Positions 33,126 to 41,389 of a stretch of 64,000 nucleotides of DNA are shown piece after piece. Numbering within the stretch: position 1 is the first letter of the stretch; each line of letters opens with the position of its first letter. A program made the position numbers and the translations under genes. A model generated the notes under the pieces. The model saw only the letters and a list, made by a program, of their open reading frames with translations, was not told the DNA's origin and ran no database searches. This DNA comes from JACDER01 sp963842575 (lineage in GTDB: Bacteria > Actinomycetota > Thermoleophilia > Gaiellales > Gaiellaceae): the NCBI GenBank assembly GCA_963842575.1, contig CAWJGS010000006.1:1-64000 (forward strand). Direction: 5' to 3'.

Positions 33126-33671
33126 CTGTTCCACCGTGTCCTCCTCCCCGCTCTCTTGGCCACGATCGGGCTCACGGCCGGATGCGGGGGCGAGCGGCCG
33201 GTGGCGAAGCCGTCGGTCGATCTGACCGTCACCCGCGCAGACGGCACGACCGTCGCGCTCACTCGGGGCGTGCGCGCATGGTGCGGCGCCTTCGATGAGG
33301 ACAACGCCCGTGTCGACGCCGTGCGTGTCATGGCGGGAAAGCGCGGCGGGAACAAACCGTTCTGGGAGCTCGCGGCAGTTAGGGCGGACGTCGAGCGCGA
33401 CCCCGTCACGCGGCTTCCGAACAGCTTTGTCTTCACCGAGCCCCGAGGGGCATCGCTCTTCGCCTTCGACAACGTGCCCAGGGGAAACGAGCTCTCGTCC
33501 GCGGAGGAGGAGTCGTCCGGAACGATCCGCGTCGAGCTCGACGGGTGCGAGCGCGGGGACGAGGTTCGCCTTACGTTCGACAACGTCGTGCTCGGCAGTG
33601 AGCTCCACGACCTGGGGAGCCTCTCCTTCGACGGCAAGGTCGTGGCTGCGATCTCCGAGTCGCCCCTTTGA
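33126..33671 (+). CDS. Putative lipoprotein of unknown function
   Basis: The coding frame carries a hydrophobic stretch (FHRVLLPALLATIGLTAGCGG) with a lipobox LTAGC, so the mature protein would start at that cysteine and be lipid-anchored. The frame has no ATG or GTG. A TTG at 33156 is too late for a signal peptide, and an ATG at 33119 is in another frame, so one base may be missing near 33125. About 155 mature residues follow, with beta-rich hydrophilic composition. I do not recognise the family. Confidence 0.55.
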   Translation: MFHRVLLPALLATIGLTAGCGGERPVAKPSVDLTVTRADGTTVALTRGVRAWCGAFDEDNARVDAVRVMAGKRGGNKPFWELAAVRADVERDPVTRLPNSFVFTEPRGASLFAFDNVPRGNELSSAEEESSGTIRVELDGCERGDEVRLTFDNVVLGSELHDLGSLSFDGKVVAAISESPL

Positions 33672-33736
33672 CCGGGAACGACATCCACGCGCCCTTCGTT
33701 ACTCATAGTGAGACACCGAATAGGAGGATGGAAAAC

Positions 33737-34255
33737 ATGAACACAACCGTCGAGAAGGCGATCCTCGCCGGAGGGTGCTTCTGGGGGATGCAGGATCTGA
33801 TCCGAAAGCGCCCCGGAGTGCTGTCGACGCGCGTCGGCTACACCGGCGGCGACGTCCCCAACGCGACCTACCGCAATCACGAAGGGCATGCGGAGGCCAT
33901 CGAGATCTTGTTCGACCCCGAGCAGACGTCCTACCGCGATCTGCTCGAGCTCTTCTTCCAGATCCACGACCCGACGACCCTGAACCGTCAGGGGAACGAC
34001 ATGGGCACGAGCTACCGCTCCGCCATCTACTACGTGGACGACGAGCAGAAGCGCGTGGCCGAGGACACGATCGCCGACGTCGAGGCGTCCGGCCTGTGGC
34101 CGGGGAAGGTCGTGACGGAAGTGGCGCCCGAGGGCCCGTTCTGGGAGGCCGAGCCGGAGCACCAGGACTACCTCGAGCGGTTCCCGCACGGGTACACGTG
34201 CCACTTCCCGCGTCCGAACTGGGTGCTGCCGCGGCGAACCGAGTCGGTCGCCTAG
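33737..34255 (+). CDS. msrA: Peptide methionine-S-sulfoxide reductase MsrA
   Basis: The ATG at 33737 is 9 nt from AGGAGG; an ATG at 33728 is too close to the ribosome site. The 172-residue protein has the catalytic GCFWG (Cys14), the methionine pocket RVGYTGGDVPNATYRNHEGHAEA, and the FFQIHDPTTLNRQGNDMGTSYRSA block. It reduces methionine-S-sulfoxide in damaged proteins using thioredoxin. No MsrB domain is attached or nearby. Confidence 0.95.
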   Translation: MNTTVEKAILAGGCFWGMQDLIRKRPGVLSTRVGYTGGDVPNATYRNHEGHAEAIEILFDPEQTSYRDLLELFFQIHDPTTLNRQGNDMGTSYRSAIYYVDDEQKRVAEDTIADVEASGLWPGKVVTEVAPEGPFWEAEPEHQDYLERFPHGYTCHFPRPNWVLPRRTESVA

Positions 34256-34995
34256 CGCGATTCGCCGGTCGCAAAGTCGACGAACGCGATGGTTCTAGCG
34301 TGCGGGCCGGCGAGATCGGCTCGGTGCGCGGCGAGCGCTTCGCCGATGAACGCGGCCCACTCCGGATAGCGAGCGGCGGCCCATTCGGCCGCCGCCTCCT
34401 TCGTGGCCTGCTCGCCCGTTTCCAGCGCGTGGAGCGCGCGGCAAACCGTGACGACGGTGTAGCCCTGTGCGACCGGGACGTAGGCGAGCTCGGGACGGCG
34501 GGCATGCTCCGGCCACGCCTGGAGCTGCTCGCGCACGGCGCGTCGAAACGCCTCGGTTGAGATCTCCGGGCCGAGCTCGAGCGGCTGCGGCCCGCGAATC
34601 ACCTCGCCCCGGGTGCACGCGCCGCGCCAGTTGAGCACCCAGTCCCACTCGATCTCCTTCCTGTTCAGGGGCTCGCCGGGACTGATCACGGCGATCGTCC
34701 CCTCGGGTGTTCCCGCAAGCGTCTGCAGGACCCTGCGGCTGAGGTAGCCGACCTCCACGCGTTCGACCCAGCCCGGATGCTTCGAGGCGAAGCCGGCATG
34801 CATCCGCTCGAGGCGGGTCAGTCGCTCCTCGTCCACGTCGCGCTCGAGGACGGCCAGGAGGTCGATGTCGCTCCGGTCCTCGACGAAGCCGCCGGCGGGC
34901 AGCGAGCCGAACAGGTAGAGCCCGAGCAGCTCGTCGCCGAATTCACGGTCGAGCAGCTCGGCGAGCTCGGCGACCCGTGCGCGGGGCTCGTCCAT
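34252..34995 (-). CDS. Nucleotidyltransferase with DUF4111 domain, aminoglycoside-adenylyltransferase-like
   Basis: The 247-residue protein has the polymerase-beta nucleotidyltransferase motif LYLFGSLPAGGFVEDRSDIDLLAVL (about 27-51), with two metal aspartates in SDIDL, and a helical DUF4111 domain (AQGYTVVTVCRALHALETGE). This matches the layout of AadA/ANT(3'')-type spectinomycin-streptomycin adenylyltransferases. Chromosomal homologues in soil actinobacteria often lack proven resistance activity. Transcribed alone, with a TACATT box 7 nt from its ATG. Confidence 0.82.
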   Translation of the reverse strand: MDEPRARVAELAELLDREFGDELLGLYLFGSLPAGGFVEDRSDIDLLAVLERDVDEERLTRLERMHAGFASKHPGWVERVEVGYLSRRVLQTLAGTPEGTIAVISPGEPLNRKEIEWDWVLNWRGACTRGEVIRGPQPLELGPEISTEAFRRAVREQLQAWPEHARRPELAYVPVAQGYTVVTVCRALHALETGEQATKEAAAEWAAARYPEWAAFIGEALAAHRADLAGPHARTIAFVDFATGESR

Positions 34996-35002
34996 ACGCT
35001 GG

Positions 35003-35008
35003 AATGTA
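35003..35008 (-). promoter_or_regulatory. Candidate leaderless -10 box of the nucleotidyltransferase gene
   Basis: On the minus strand TACATT lies 7 nt before the ATG at 34995. Confidence 0.4.
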
Positions 35009-35017
35009 CGGCCGGCG

Positions 35018-35467
35018 ATGCGATACCGACGCGAGTTCGAGCTGGCCGGGCCCGTAGAGGAGGCTTTCGCCTACCTCGCGGACTTCGACAACGCCAAGGA
35101 GTGGGATCCCGGCGTCGAGCGGATCACGCGCCTGACGCCGCCGCCCACCTCCCTCGGCAGCCGGTTCGACGTCGTCTTCCTCTTCCGCGGCCGCAGGCAG
35201 CGCATGGAGTACGAAGTCACCGGATTCCAGGCCGGACAGCGCCTGGTGTTGGAGGGCAAGGGCGGCAAGGTCCGCTCACAGCAGGACACGATCACCTTCA
35301 TCGATCGCGGAGACCGGACCGGCGTGAGCTACGAGTCCGTCGTACGCCTGACCGGGGTCTGGCGCCTGGCCGAGCCGTTCCTGCGGCCGACGCTGAAGCG
35401 GGAGTCAGACCGCGCGCTCGACCGGATGGCCGAGCAGTTCGGGCGGCGCGTCCAGGGCCCGCGGTAG
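35018..35467 (+). CDS. SRPBCC-family (polyketide cyclase/START-like) protein
   Basis: The 149-residue protein starts RREFELAGPVEEAFAYLADFDNAKEWDPGV, the standard SRPBCC opening, with a helix-grip continuation and the long C-terminal helix (LKRESDRALDRMAEQFG). It would bind a hydrophobic ligand in the cytosol; the ligand is unknown. It is divergent from the nucleotidyltransferase gene. Confidence 0.85.
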   Translation: MRYRREFELAGPVEEAFAYLADFDNAKEWDPGVERITRLTPPPTSLGSRFDVVFLFRGRRQRMEYEVTGFQAGQRLVLEGKGGKVRSQQDTITFIDRGDRTGVSYESVVRLTGVWRLAEPFLRPTLKRESDRALDRMAEQFGRRVQGPR

Positions 35468-35469
35468 TC

Positions 35470-36072
35470 CTAGGAGCCACTCTTCACGCGGTAGTCGATG
35501 AAGGTCGCGAACGGTGACTGCCTGACGCCGATGTGCTCGAGATCGAGCGGAGTCGTGAAGCCCTCGAACAGCCGCTTACCTCCGCCGAGCACCACGGGCG
35601 CGACGATGATCGTCAACTCCTCGACGAGCCCCGCCTCGAGCGCCTGGCGAATCACGTCGGCGCCGCCCATCACGCTGACGTCCTTGCCCCCGGCGGCCTC
35701 GCGCGCACGCGCGATTGCCTCCGCGACGCCGTCCACGAAGATGAACGCGCCGCCTTCGGGCTCCTCGTCGGGCCGGTGCGTGACGATGAAGAACGGAAGC
35801 CCCCACGGGTTCTCGTCGCCCCAGTGGCGAGCCGCCTCGTACGTCCACCGTCCGCCGACGACCGCGCCGAGCCGGGAGATCGCCTGCTCGAGCCAGGCGG
35901 CATCCTCGCCGGTCGCCTCTCCCCTCGCCTCGGAGTCGTAGGTCCACGGCCCGCCGAACACCCAGTAGTGCAGGCGCTCGCCACCCTCGCCGAGCCCCTT
36001 CTCCGGCCCGTCATCCGGGCCTGCGATGTAGCCGTCCACGGACATCGTTATCCCGGCAGTTACCTTGGTCAT
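35470..36072 (-). CDS. Dihydrofolate reductase-family (RibD C-terminal-like) protein
   Basis: The ATG at 36072 is 7 nt after AGGAGG. The 200-residue protein has the RibD-C/DHFR-like fold: ITMSVDGYIAGPDDGP at the start, VVGGRWTYEAARHWG, the NADPH loop VSVMGGADVIRQALEAGL and the closing VVLGGGKRLFEG. Members reduce small pterin-like or other carbonyl substrates; they are usually not true DHFR or RibD. Monocistronic, convergent with the SRPBCC gene two bases apart. Confidence 0.87.
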   Translation of the reverse strand: MTKVTAGITMSVDGYIAGPDDGPEKGLGEGGERLHYWVFGGPWTYDSEARGEATGEDAAWLEQAISRLGAVVGGRWTYEAARHWGDENPWGLPFFIVTHRPDEEPEGGAFIFVDGVAEAIARAREAAGGKDVSVMGGADVIRQALEAGLVEELTIIVAPVVLGGGKRLFEGFTTPLDLEHIGVRQSPFATFIDYRVKSGS

Positions 36073-36142
36073 CGCCAAACCTCCTCGGTCGGAAAGCGCC
36101 TCGAGGGATATGACTCCCCGCGCGCCGAGGACTCATCGCAAG

Positions 36143-37120
36143 TCATTCGCCGTCGCGCCGGCGCAGCACCCGGAGCGCCCGGAGCGTGTTCCACCGACTC
36201 TCGCCGCCGGGCTTCTCCATCTCGACGAGCAAGGTTCCGGGGATGCGTTTCTGCAGCGGCCAGCGGCCGTTGGGGCGGCGCTGCTCGAGCAGCAGCTGAA
36301 CCGGGTCGTCGAGCCGCTCGTCGTGGATCGCATCTGTCAGCCGCATGTAGTCGAGCCCGCGCAGCACCGTGTAGTGCCAGTGCCACGGATACGTGAGGTG
36401 CGTGAAGCGCTCCTGGATCACCTTGCCGGTCTTGTCGGAGCGGTAGAGCCGGTGCTCGAGCATCAGCTCGATCGCCCGGCGCTCGGCCTTCTGGAACGCA
36501 TCCTCGTGCGCAAGTCCAAGCGTGGCCGCGATCCGGAGGTTCTCGAGGACGTTGAACGTCGTGTTGAAGGAGCTGTGCAGCCGGTCCGGGTAGTTGCGCA
36601 TCTGGCAGTTCCAGCCGCCGTCCGCGTACTGCGCCGCGAGCACGGCGTCCGCGAGCGGTCGTATGCGCGGGTCTTCCGGGAGGAAGTACGCCACGATCCC
36701 AAGCCAGAAGCCGAGGTGGCAGAGGTCGACCCGGCGCAGCAGGAACGCGGGATCGGTGTCCGCGCCCTGCGGCAGTGAACCGTTCGAGCAGACGCTCCAT
36801 CGGCTCGCGCGCGGCCGGATGACGCTCCGGCACGCCGCAGGCGATGAGCAGGAGGAGCGTCCATACCGAGGCGGTCCACCGTCCTTCGGGCCATTCGCCG
36901 TCGGCGTCCTGGCCCTGCGAGCAGCTCGGCGACCCAACCCTCCTCGACGGTTCGGGCGCGCTCTGCCTCCCATTCCTCGGTGGGCGCGTCGAGCAGATCG
37001 CGGAGCACTTGCCACCGGATGGCCGGGTCGCCTGCCAGCAGCCACTCGATCACGGCGTCTTGGCCCATCAGCGCGCGTAAGGATCTCACGCGCGGCCTTC
37101 TCCGTTCGTTCTAGATTCAT
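36143..37120 (-). pseudogene. Squalene-cyclase-like alpha/alpha-toroid protein, three apparent frameshifts
   Basis: Starting at ATG 37120, four frame segments join near 37079, 36915 and 36778. They encode about 325 residues with three QW-type repeats: QDADGEW, QYADGGWNCQMR and QRRPNGRW. These stabilise the toroid of squalene-hopene cyclases and prenyltransferase beta subunits. The DxDD catalytic motif of class II cyclases is not seen, and the protein is half the usual length, so it is probably a non-cyclase relative. The start is 3 bp from the divergent ogt start. The breaks may be sequencing errors rather than decay. Confidence 0.6.
37112..37117 (+). promoter_or_regulatory. Candidate leaderless -10 box of ogt
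   Basis: TAGATT lies 6 nt before the ATG at 37124. The box overlaps the first codons of the divergent cyclase-like gene. Confidence 0.4.
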
Positions 37121-37123
37121 GAG

Positions 37124-37666
37124 ATGCCGAGCGCCGTCGTCGACAGCCCCATCGGCCCCCTCGGCCTCGTCGCGACGGAGGCCGCGCTGCAGGCGGTCCT
37201 GTTCGACGGCGGCAGGATCGCCGCCGAAGGCAGATCGGCCGTGCTCGACGAGGCCGCACGCCAACTCGATGCCTATTTCGCGGGCGACCTCGTGGAGTTC
37301 GACCTGCCGCTCGAGCTACAAGGAACCGAGTTCCACCGCCGCTGCTGGCTCGCACTCGCGTCGATCCCGTACGGGCAGACGGTGAGCTACGGCGAGCAGG
37401 CGCGCCGGCTCGGGCTCGGAAGCGACGCGGCCCGCGCTGTTGGCGCCGCGAACGGCCGGAATCCGCTTCCGCTCGTCCTCCCGTGCCACCGAGTGATCGG
37501 CGCGGACGGCTCGCTCACGGGCTTCGGCGGCGGCCTCCACGTGAAGCGCTTCCTGCTCGAGCACGCCCCTTGGTTGAACAATGCGGTCGACTGCGGCAGG
37601 GATTATCGAGGACCGATCCGCTCGTTACAACGCCACGGCTTCGCGTTTGCGCCGCGAGGCCGCTGA
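37124..37666 (+). CDS. ogt: Methylated-DNA-protein-cysteine methyltransferase
   Basis: The 180-residue protein has the active site LPCHRVIG with acceptor Cys121, the helix-turn-helix arginine finger region AARAVGAANGRNPLPL and the N-terminal alpha/beta lid. It transfers O6-alkyl groups from guanine to its own cysteine. The normal family ending (FLLEHAPW, about residue 148) is followed by some 30 extra codons of unlike composition that overlap the typA 3' end. A shift after residue 150 may have removed the true stop. Confidence 0.9.
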   Translation: MPSAVVDSPIGPLGLVATEAALQAVLFDGGRIAAEGRSAVLDEAARQLDAYFAGDLVEFDLPLELQGTEFHRRCWLALASIPYGQTVSYGEQARRLGLGSDAARAVGAANGRNPLPLVLPCHRVIGADGSLTGFGGGLHVKRFLLEHAPWLNNAVDCGRDYRGPIRSLQRHGFAFAPRGR

Positions 37667-39478
37667 CTGGCGCGCAGAAGCCGACAGCTCGGCCTTGCGC
37701 AGCCGGATCGACTTCGGCGTCACCTCGACACACTCGTCGTCGCGGATGAACTCCATCGCCTGCTCGAGCGAGAGCGGCCGCGGAGGGATCAGCCGCGCGA
37801 AGTCGTCGGCTGCGGCCGCGCGCATGTTGGTCAGCTTCTTCGGCTTGGACGCGTTCACGTCGAGATCCTCGCGGCGCGCGTTCTCGCCGACGACCATCCC
37901 TTCGTAGAGCTCGTCTCCCGGGACGATGAAGAGGGAACCGCGCTCCTGCAGGCTCTCGATCGCGAACGCCGTCGCCTGCCCGCGCCGGTCGGCGACGAGG
38001 CTGCCGGTCGGGCGGGTGCGAAGCTCGCCCTGCCACGGCTCCCAGCGTTCGAAGACGTGGTGCAGGATCCCTGTCCCACGGGTCTCGGTGATGAACTCTG
38101 TGCGGAACCCGATCAGCCCGCGGGCGGTCACGAGGTACTCCATCCGCGCCCACCCGGTGCCGTGGTTGACCATCTGTTGGAGGCGGCCCTTGCGGAGGGC
38201 GAACATCTGCGTGACGACGCCGATGTATTCCTCCGGGACGTCGATCGCGACGCGCTCGACCGGCTCGTGGCGCTTTCCGTCGATCTCCCGGACCAGCACC
38301 TCCGGTTTGCCGACCGTGAGCTCGAAGCCCTCGCGGCGCATCAGCTCGACCAGCACCGCCAGCTGCAGCTCACCGCGGCCCTGCACCTCCCACGTGTCCG
38401 GCCGCGAGGTCGGGAGGACGCGAAGCGAGACGTTGCCGACAAGCTCCTGGTCGAGGCGCTGCTTCACCTGGCTCGCGGTCAGCTTGTCGCCCTCCGTGCC
38501 GGCCAGCGGCGAGGTGTTGATCCCGATCGTGACGCTCAGGCTCGGCTCGTCCACGGTCGAGACCGGAAGGGGGCGCGGATCGTCCGGGTCGGCGATGGTC
38601 TCGCCGATCGTCACGTCGGGTAGCCCCGCGAGCGCCACGATCTCCCCGGGGCCGGCCTCGTCGGTGGGGACGCGGTCGAGCGCCTCGGTGATGAGCAACT
38701 CGGTCGCGCGCGCGTTCGAGATCGTCCCGTCCGCGCGGCACCAGGCGATCTGCTGCCCCTTGCGGAGCGTCCCGTGCCGGATGCGAAGGAGCGCGAGCCG
38801 GCCAACGTAGGGGCTGGCGTCGAGGTTCGTTACGAGCGCCTGCAGCGGGTGGTCGGGATCGTAGGAGGGCGGCGGGATCGTCTCGAGCAGCGTGTCGAAG
38901 AGCGGGAGGAGGTTCGGCGCGAGGTCGTCGGGCGTGTGGCCGGCGAGGCCCTCGCGCGCGACCGTGTAGACGATCGGGAACTCGATCTGCGCCTCGCTCG
39001 CGTCGAGGTCGAGGAAGAGCTCGTAGACCTCGTCGACGACTTCCTTGGGACGCGCGTCGGGACGGTCGACCTTGTTGACGACGAGGACGACGGGCAGCTT
39101 GGCCTCGAGCGCCTTGCGGAGGACGAAGCGGGTCTGCGGCAGCGGCCCCTCGGAGGCGTCGACGAGCAGCAGAACGCCGTCGACCATGGTCAGTCCGCGC
39201 TCGACCTCACCACCGAAATCGGCGTGCCCGGGCGTGTCGACGATGTTGATCTTGGTCGGGCCGAGGCGGACGGCCGTGTTCTTGGCGAGGATGGTGATGC
39301 CCTTCTCGCGCTCGAGGTCCATGGAGTCCATGACGCGCTCGGCCACATCCTGGTTCTCCCGAAAGGAGCCGGACTGCCAGAGCATGGCGTCGACGAGCGT
39401 GGTCTTGCCGTGGTCGACGTGCGCGATGATCGCGACGTTGCGGAGGTCCTCGCGGTGGGCGAGCGGCGAGCTGGACAC
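37625..39478 (-). CDS. typA: Ribosome-associated GTPase TypA/BipA
   Basis: The GTG start at 39478 is preceded by TACCCT at 6 nt. The 617-residue GTPase has G1 AHVDHGKTTL, G3 DTPGHADFGGEV, G4 VNKVDRPDA, the translation-factor beta-barrel, and the TypA C-terminal domain (HGTGWARMEYLVTARGLIGF). It binds ribosomes and assists 50S assembly, especially in cold or stress. The family is nearly universal in actinobacteria. The length and motifs are complete and the frame is intact. Confidence 0.96.
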   Translation of the reverse strand: MSSSPLAHREDLRNVAIIAHVDHGKTTLVDAMLWQSGSFRENQDVAERVMDSMDLEREKGITILAKNTAVRLGPTKINIVDTPGHADFGGEVERGLTMVDGVLLLVDASEGPLPQTRFVLRKALEAKLPVVLVVNKVDRPDARPKEVVDEVYELFLDLDASEAQIEFPIVYTVAREGLAGHTPDDLAPNLLPLFDTLLETIPPPSYDPDHPLQALVTNLDASPYVGRLALLRIRHGTLRKGQQIAWCRADGTISNARATELLITEALDRVPTDEAGPGEIVALAGLPDVTIGETIADPDDPRPLPVSTVDEPSLSVTIGINTSPLAGTEGDKLTASQVKQRLDQELVGNVSLRVLPTSRPDTWEVQGRGELQLAVLVELMRREGFELTVGKPEVLVREIDGKRHEPVERVAIDVPEEYIGVVTQMFALRKGRLQQMVNHGTGWARMEYLVTARGLIGFRTEFITETRGTGILHHVFERWEPWQGELRTRPTGSLVADRRGQATAFAIESLQERGSLFIVPGDELYEGMVVGENARREDLDVNASKPKKLTNMRAAAADDFARLIPPRPLSLEQAMEFIRDDECVEVTPKSIRLRKAELSASARQSAASRRKREAVAL

Positions 39479-39484
39479 CGCTCG

Positions 39485-39490
39485 AGGGTA
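39485..39490 (-). promoter_or_regulatory. Candidate leaderless -10 box of typA
   Basis: On the minus strand TACCCT lies 6 nt before the GTG at 39478, with no Shine-Dalgarno. Confidence 0.4.
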
Positions 39491-39501
39491 GCCGCGTCCG
39501 A

Positions 39502-40077
39502 CTAGCCTCCGCCCGCGGCGAGGAACGCGAGCACACGCTCCGTGAGCAACGCCGCCGCGGCCGGGTCGTAGTCCGGGAGCGAGGAGTCGGCGAACAGGTG
39601 CTGCTCCCCCGGGTAGAGGAACAGCTCGGCGCGGTCGGTCGAGTCGACGAGTGCGCGGGCGGCAGGGAGGTCCTCCTCGAAGAACTCGTCGCCCTCCTTG
39701 CCGTGCACCTGCACAGGGACGCCTTCGGGCCACGCATCTCCGAACTCCGAGACGGGAAAGCACGAGTACATGAGCAGGGCCCCACGTGCTCCGGGCCGGG
39801 TCTGGGCGAGCTGCTGGGCGATCCCCACTCCCATGGAGAAGCCGGCGTAGACGGACTCGGGGGAGATTTCCTCCGCCGCGGCCACCCCGCGCTCGAAGAG
39901 CGCGCCGAAGCCGGTCTCGCGCGCGAAGGCCATGCCCTCGTCGATCGTTCCGAACGTGCGCCCGCCGAACAGGTCGGGCGTGTGCACGGTGTGTCCCGCC
40001 TCTCGCAGCTCGTCGGCGAACGACCGCACTCCGTCGGTCAGTCCCTGGACGTGGTGGTACAGCACAACCTCGGTCAT
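39502..40077 (-). CDS. Dienelactone hydrolase-family esterase with serine nucleophile
   Basis: The ATG at 40077 follows GAGGAGGACGGG. The 191-residue protein opens EVVLYHHVQGLTDGV and has the nucleophile elbow GFSMGVGIA (about 74-82), where true dienelactone hydrolases have cysteine, then the acid region VHGKEGDEFFEED and histidine in PGEQHLFAD. The substrate is unknown. It is divergent from an ArsR-type regulator across two dyads, so probably under its control. Confidence 0.86.
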   Translation of the reverse strand: MTEVVLYHHVQGLTDGVRSFADELREAGHTVHTPDLFGGRTFGTIDEGMAFARETGFGALFERGVAAAEEISPESVYAGFSMGVGIAQQLAQTRPGARGALLMYSCFPVSEFGDAWPEGVPVQVHGKEGDEFFEEDLPAARALVDSTDRAELFLYPGEQHLFADSSLPDYDPAAAALLTERVLAFLAAGGG

Positions 40078-40093
40078 CCCGTCCTCCTCAGGT

Positions 40094-40128
40094 AAATGAT
40101 CCATTTGTTTGGAACATTCTACAATGTT
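40094..40128. promoter_or_regulatory. Dyad operators between dienelactone hydrolase and ArsR genes
   Basis: Two perfect inverted repeats lie in an unusually AT-rich stretch: AAATG-ATC-CATTT (40094-40106) and AACATT-CTAC-AATGTT (40113-40128). A -10-like TACAAT (40120-40125) is embedded in the second on the + strand, and TAGAAT (40121-40116) on the minus strand. Likely ArsR binding sites. Confidence 0.5.
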
Positions 40129-40187
40129 AGCCTATTCCCTGATGGCCGGCAGCCAAACTCCCGCCCGATTACGAGCTCGCCGACCGA

Positions 40188-40715
40188 ATGGCGCTCACCA
40201 CGCCGGCCCAGGTCAAGGCGCTCAGCCATCCCATGCGCAACACGATCCTGGGCTTGCTGCACGAGCGGGCGGCGACGGTGACCGAGCTGGCGACCGCCCT
40301 CGGGCGGCCGAAGAGCACGGTCGCGCACCACGTGAAGGTGCTCACCGAGGCCGGGCTGCTGCAGGTGGTGAGGACCCGCCGGGTGCGGGCGATCGAAGAA
40401 CGGTTCTACGGCCGCACGGCCCGAATGTTCTACGTCGCGCTCGAACAGAGTGCGGAAGGCGACGAACTGCCGCGGGACTTCAACGACTTCGAGGTCGCCG
40501 CTCGCGAGTCGGTGGCGGCCTTCGAGGACGGAAAGCTCTGGGGCTTCATCCGGCACGCCCGCATCTCGGAGGCGCAGGCGTCCGAGTTCTGGGAGCGAAT
40601 GGCGGACCTGGTGGCGGAGTTCGACCGCCTTCCCCGGTCGGGCCAGACCATGTACGGGTTCGCCCTGGGCGTCTACCCCACCGACCAACCGACTCTGCCG
40701 GGCACCGGCGACTAG
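40188..40715 (+). CDS. ArsR-family winged-helix regulator
   Basis: The 175-residue protein has the ArsR DNA-binding unit LSHPMRNTILGLLHERAATVTELATALGRPKSTVAHHVKVL, split here only for reading, within residues 11-52. No cysteine metal site (ELCVCDL) is present, so it is not a metal sensor. The C-terminal 100 residues are helical and may sense a small ligand. Divergent from a dienelactone hydrolase; the dyads between them are its probable operators. Confidence 0.87.
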   Translation: MALTTPAQVKALSHPMRNTILGLLHERAATVTELATALGRPKSTVAHHVKVLTEAGLLQVVRTRRVRAIEERFYGRTARMFYVALEQSAEGDELPRDFNDFEVAARESVAAFEDGKLWGFIRHARISEAQASEFWERMADLVAEFDRLPRSGQTMYGFALGVYPTDQPTLPGTGD

Positions 40716-41389
40716 GGCTTCGAGACGAGCTCCGAGAGCTCCGCCGCGCTATAGGTCGTGGCGATCGGCGAGCCGTCGGGCTCCAGGACGACGCCGTTCT
40801 TCAACGGCCCGGCATCGACCGGATCGAACCCGAGGCGGTCGACAAGCCGCATCACCGTCCGGACGGCAAGACGGTCGTCTCCGGCCGCGCCCATTGCGAT
40901 GCGGTCGGGCGCTCCGCTCGCGCGCCTGGTCTCCTCGACCTGGTGATAGCCGAGCTGGTTGAGGCTCTTGACCACCCGCGCGGAGGGGAAGCGCTCTTGC
41001 ACGACCTCGCTGGTGCCGTCCGGTGCGGTCGTGAGCTCCGGGTCGTCTCCGTCCACGGGCGCCCAGTAGTTCATCGCGTCGACGAGGATCTTGCCCGCGA
41101 ACAGGTCGCCCGGCAGCTCCCGGAAGCGGTGCGTCGGGATTGCCAAGATGATGATGTCCGCGTGGCGCACGACCTCCTCGGCCGTCGCGGCGTGCGCGCC
41201 GGGAGCGAGCACCTCGACGGTCAGCGCGATCTCGTCGGCCGGACCAGATCCCGCGATCGCGACGTCGTAGCCGGCCGCGATCGCGGCGCGGGCCAGCGTC
41301 GTGCCGAACTTGCCGGCGCCGACGATGCCGAGCCGCAGATCGTCGACCTCCGCGAGCCGGTCGGTGCGCTCTATCGCCGCGACGGTCAT
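40712..41389 (-). CDS. F420H2:NADP oxidoreductase-like NAD(P)-binding protein
   Basis: The ATG overlaps the LLM stop as ATGA. The 225-residue protein has an N-terminal Rossmann motif LRLGIVGAGKFGTTLARAAI, then HADIIILAIPTH, VDAMNYWAPVDG and VVKSLNQLGYHQVEE, as in Fno and the related NADPH-dependent F420 reductases. It would move hydride between NADPH and F420. Coupling with a luciferase-like oxidoreductase, a common F420 user, supports this. The specific cofactor cannot be proven from the sequence. Confidence 0.83.
   Translation of the reverse strand: MTVAAIERTDRLAEVDDLRLGIVGAGKFGTTLARAAIAAGYDVAIAGSGPADEIALTVEVLAPGAHAATAEEVVRHADIIILAIPTHRFRELPGDLFAGKILVDAMNYWAPVDGDDPELTTAPDGTSEVVQERFPSARVVKSLNQLGYHQVEETRRASGAPDRIAMGAAGDDRLAVRTVMRLVDRLGFDPVDAGPLKNGVVLEPDGSPIATTYSAAELSELVSKP

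Noticed and set aside
37667..40077. Possible extension of typA upstream to 39763
   Set aside because: The extra residues are the antisense shadow of the dienelactone hydrolase; GTG 39478 begins the family N-terminus.
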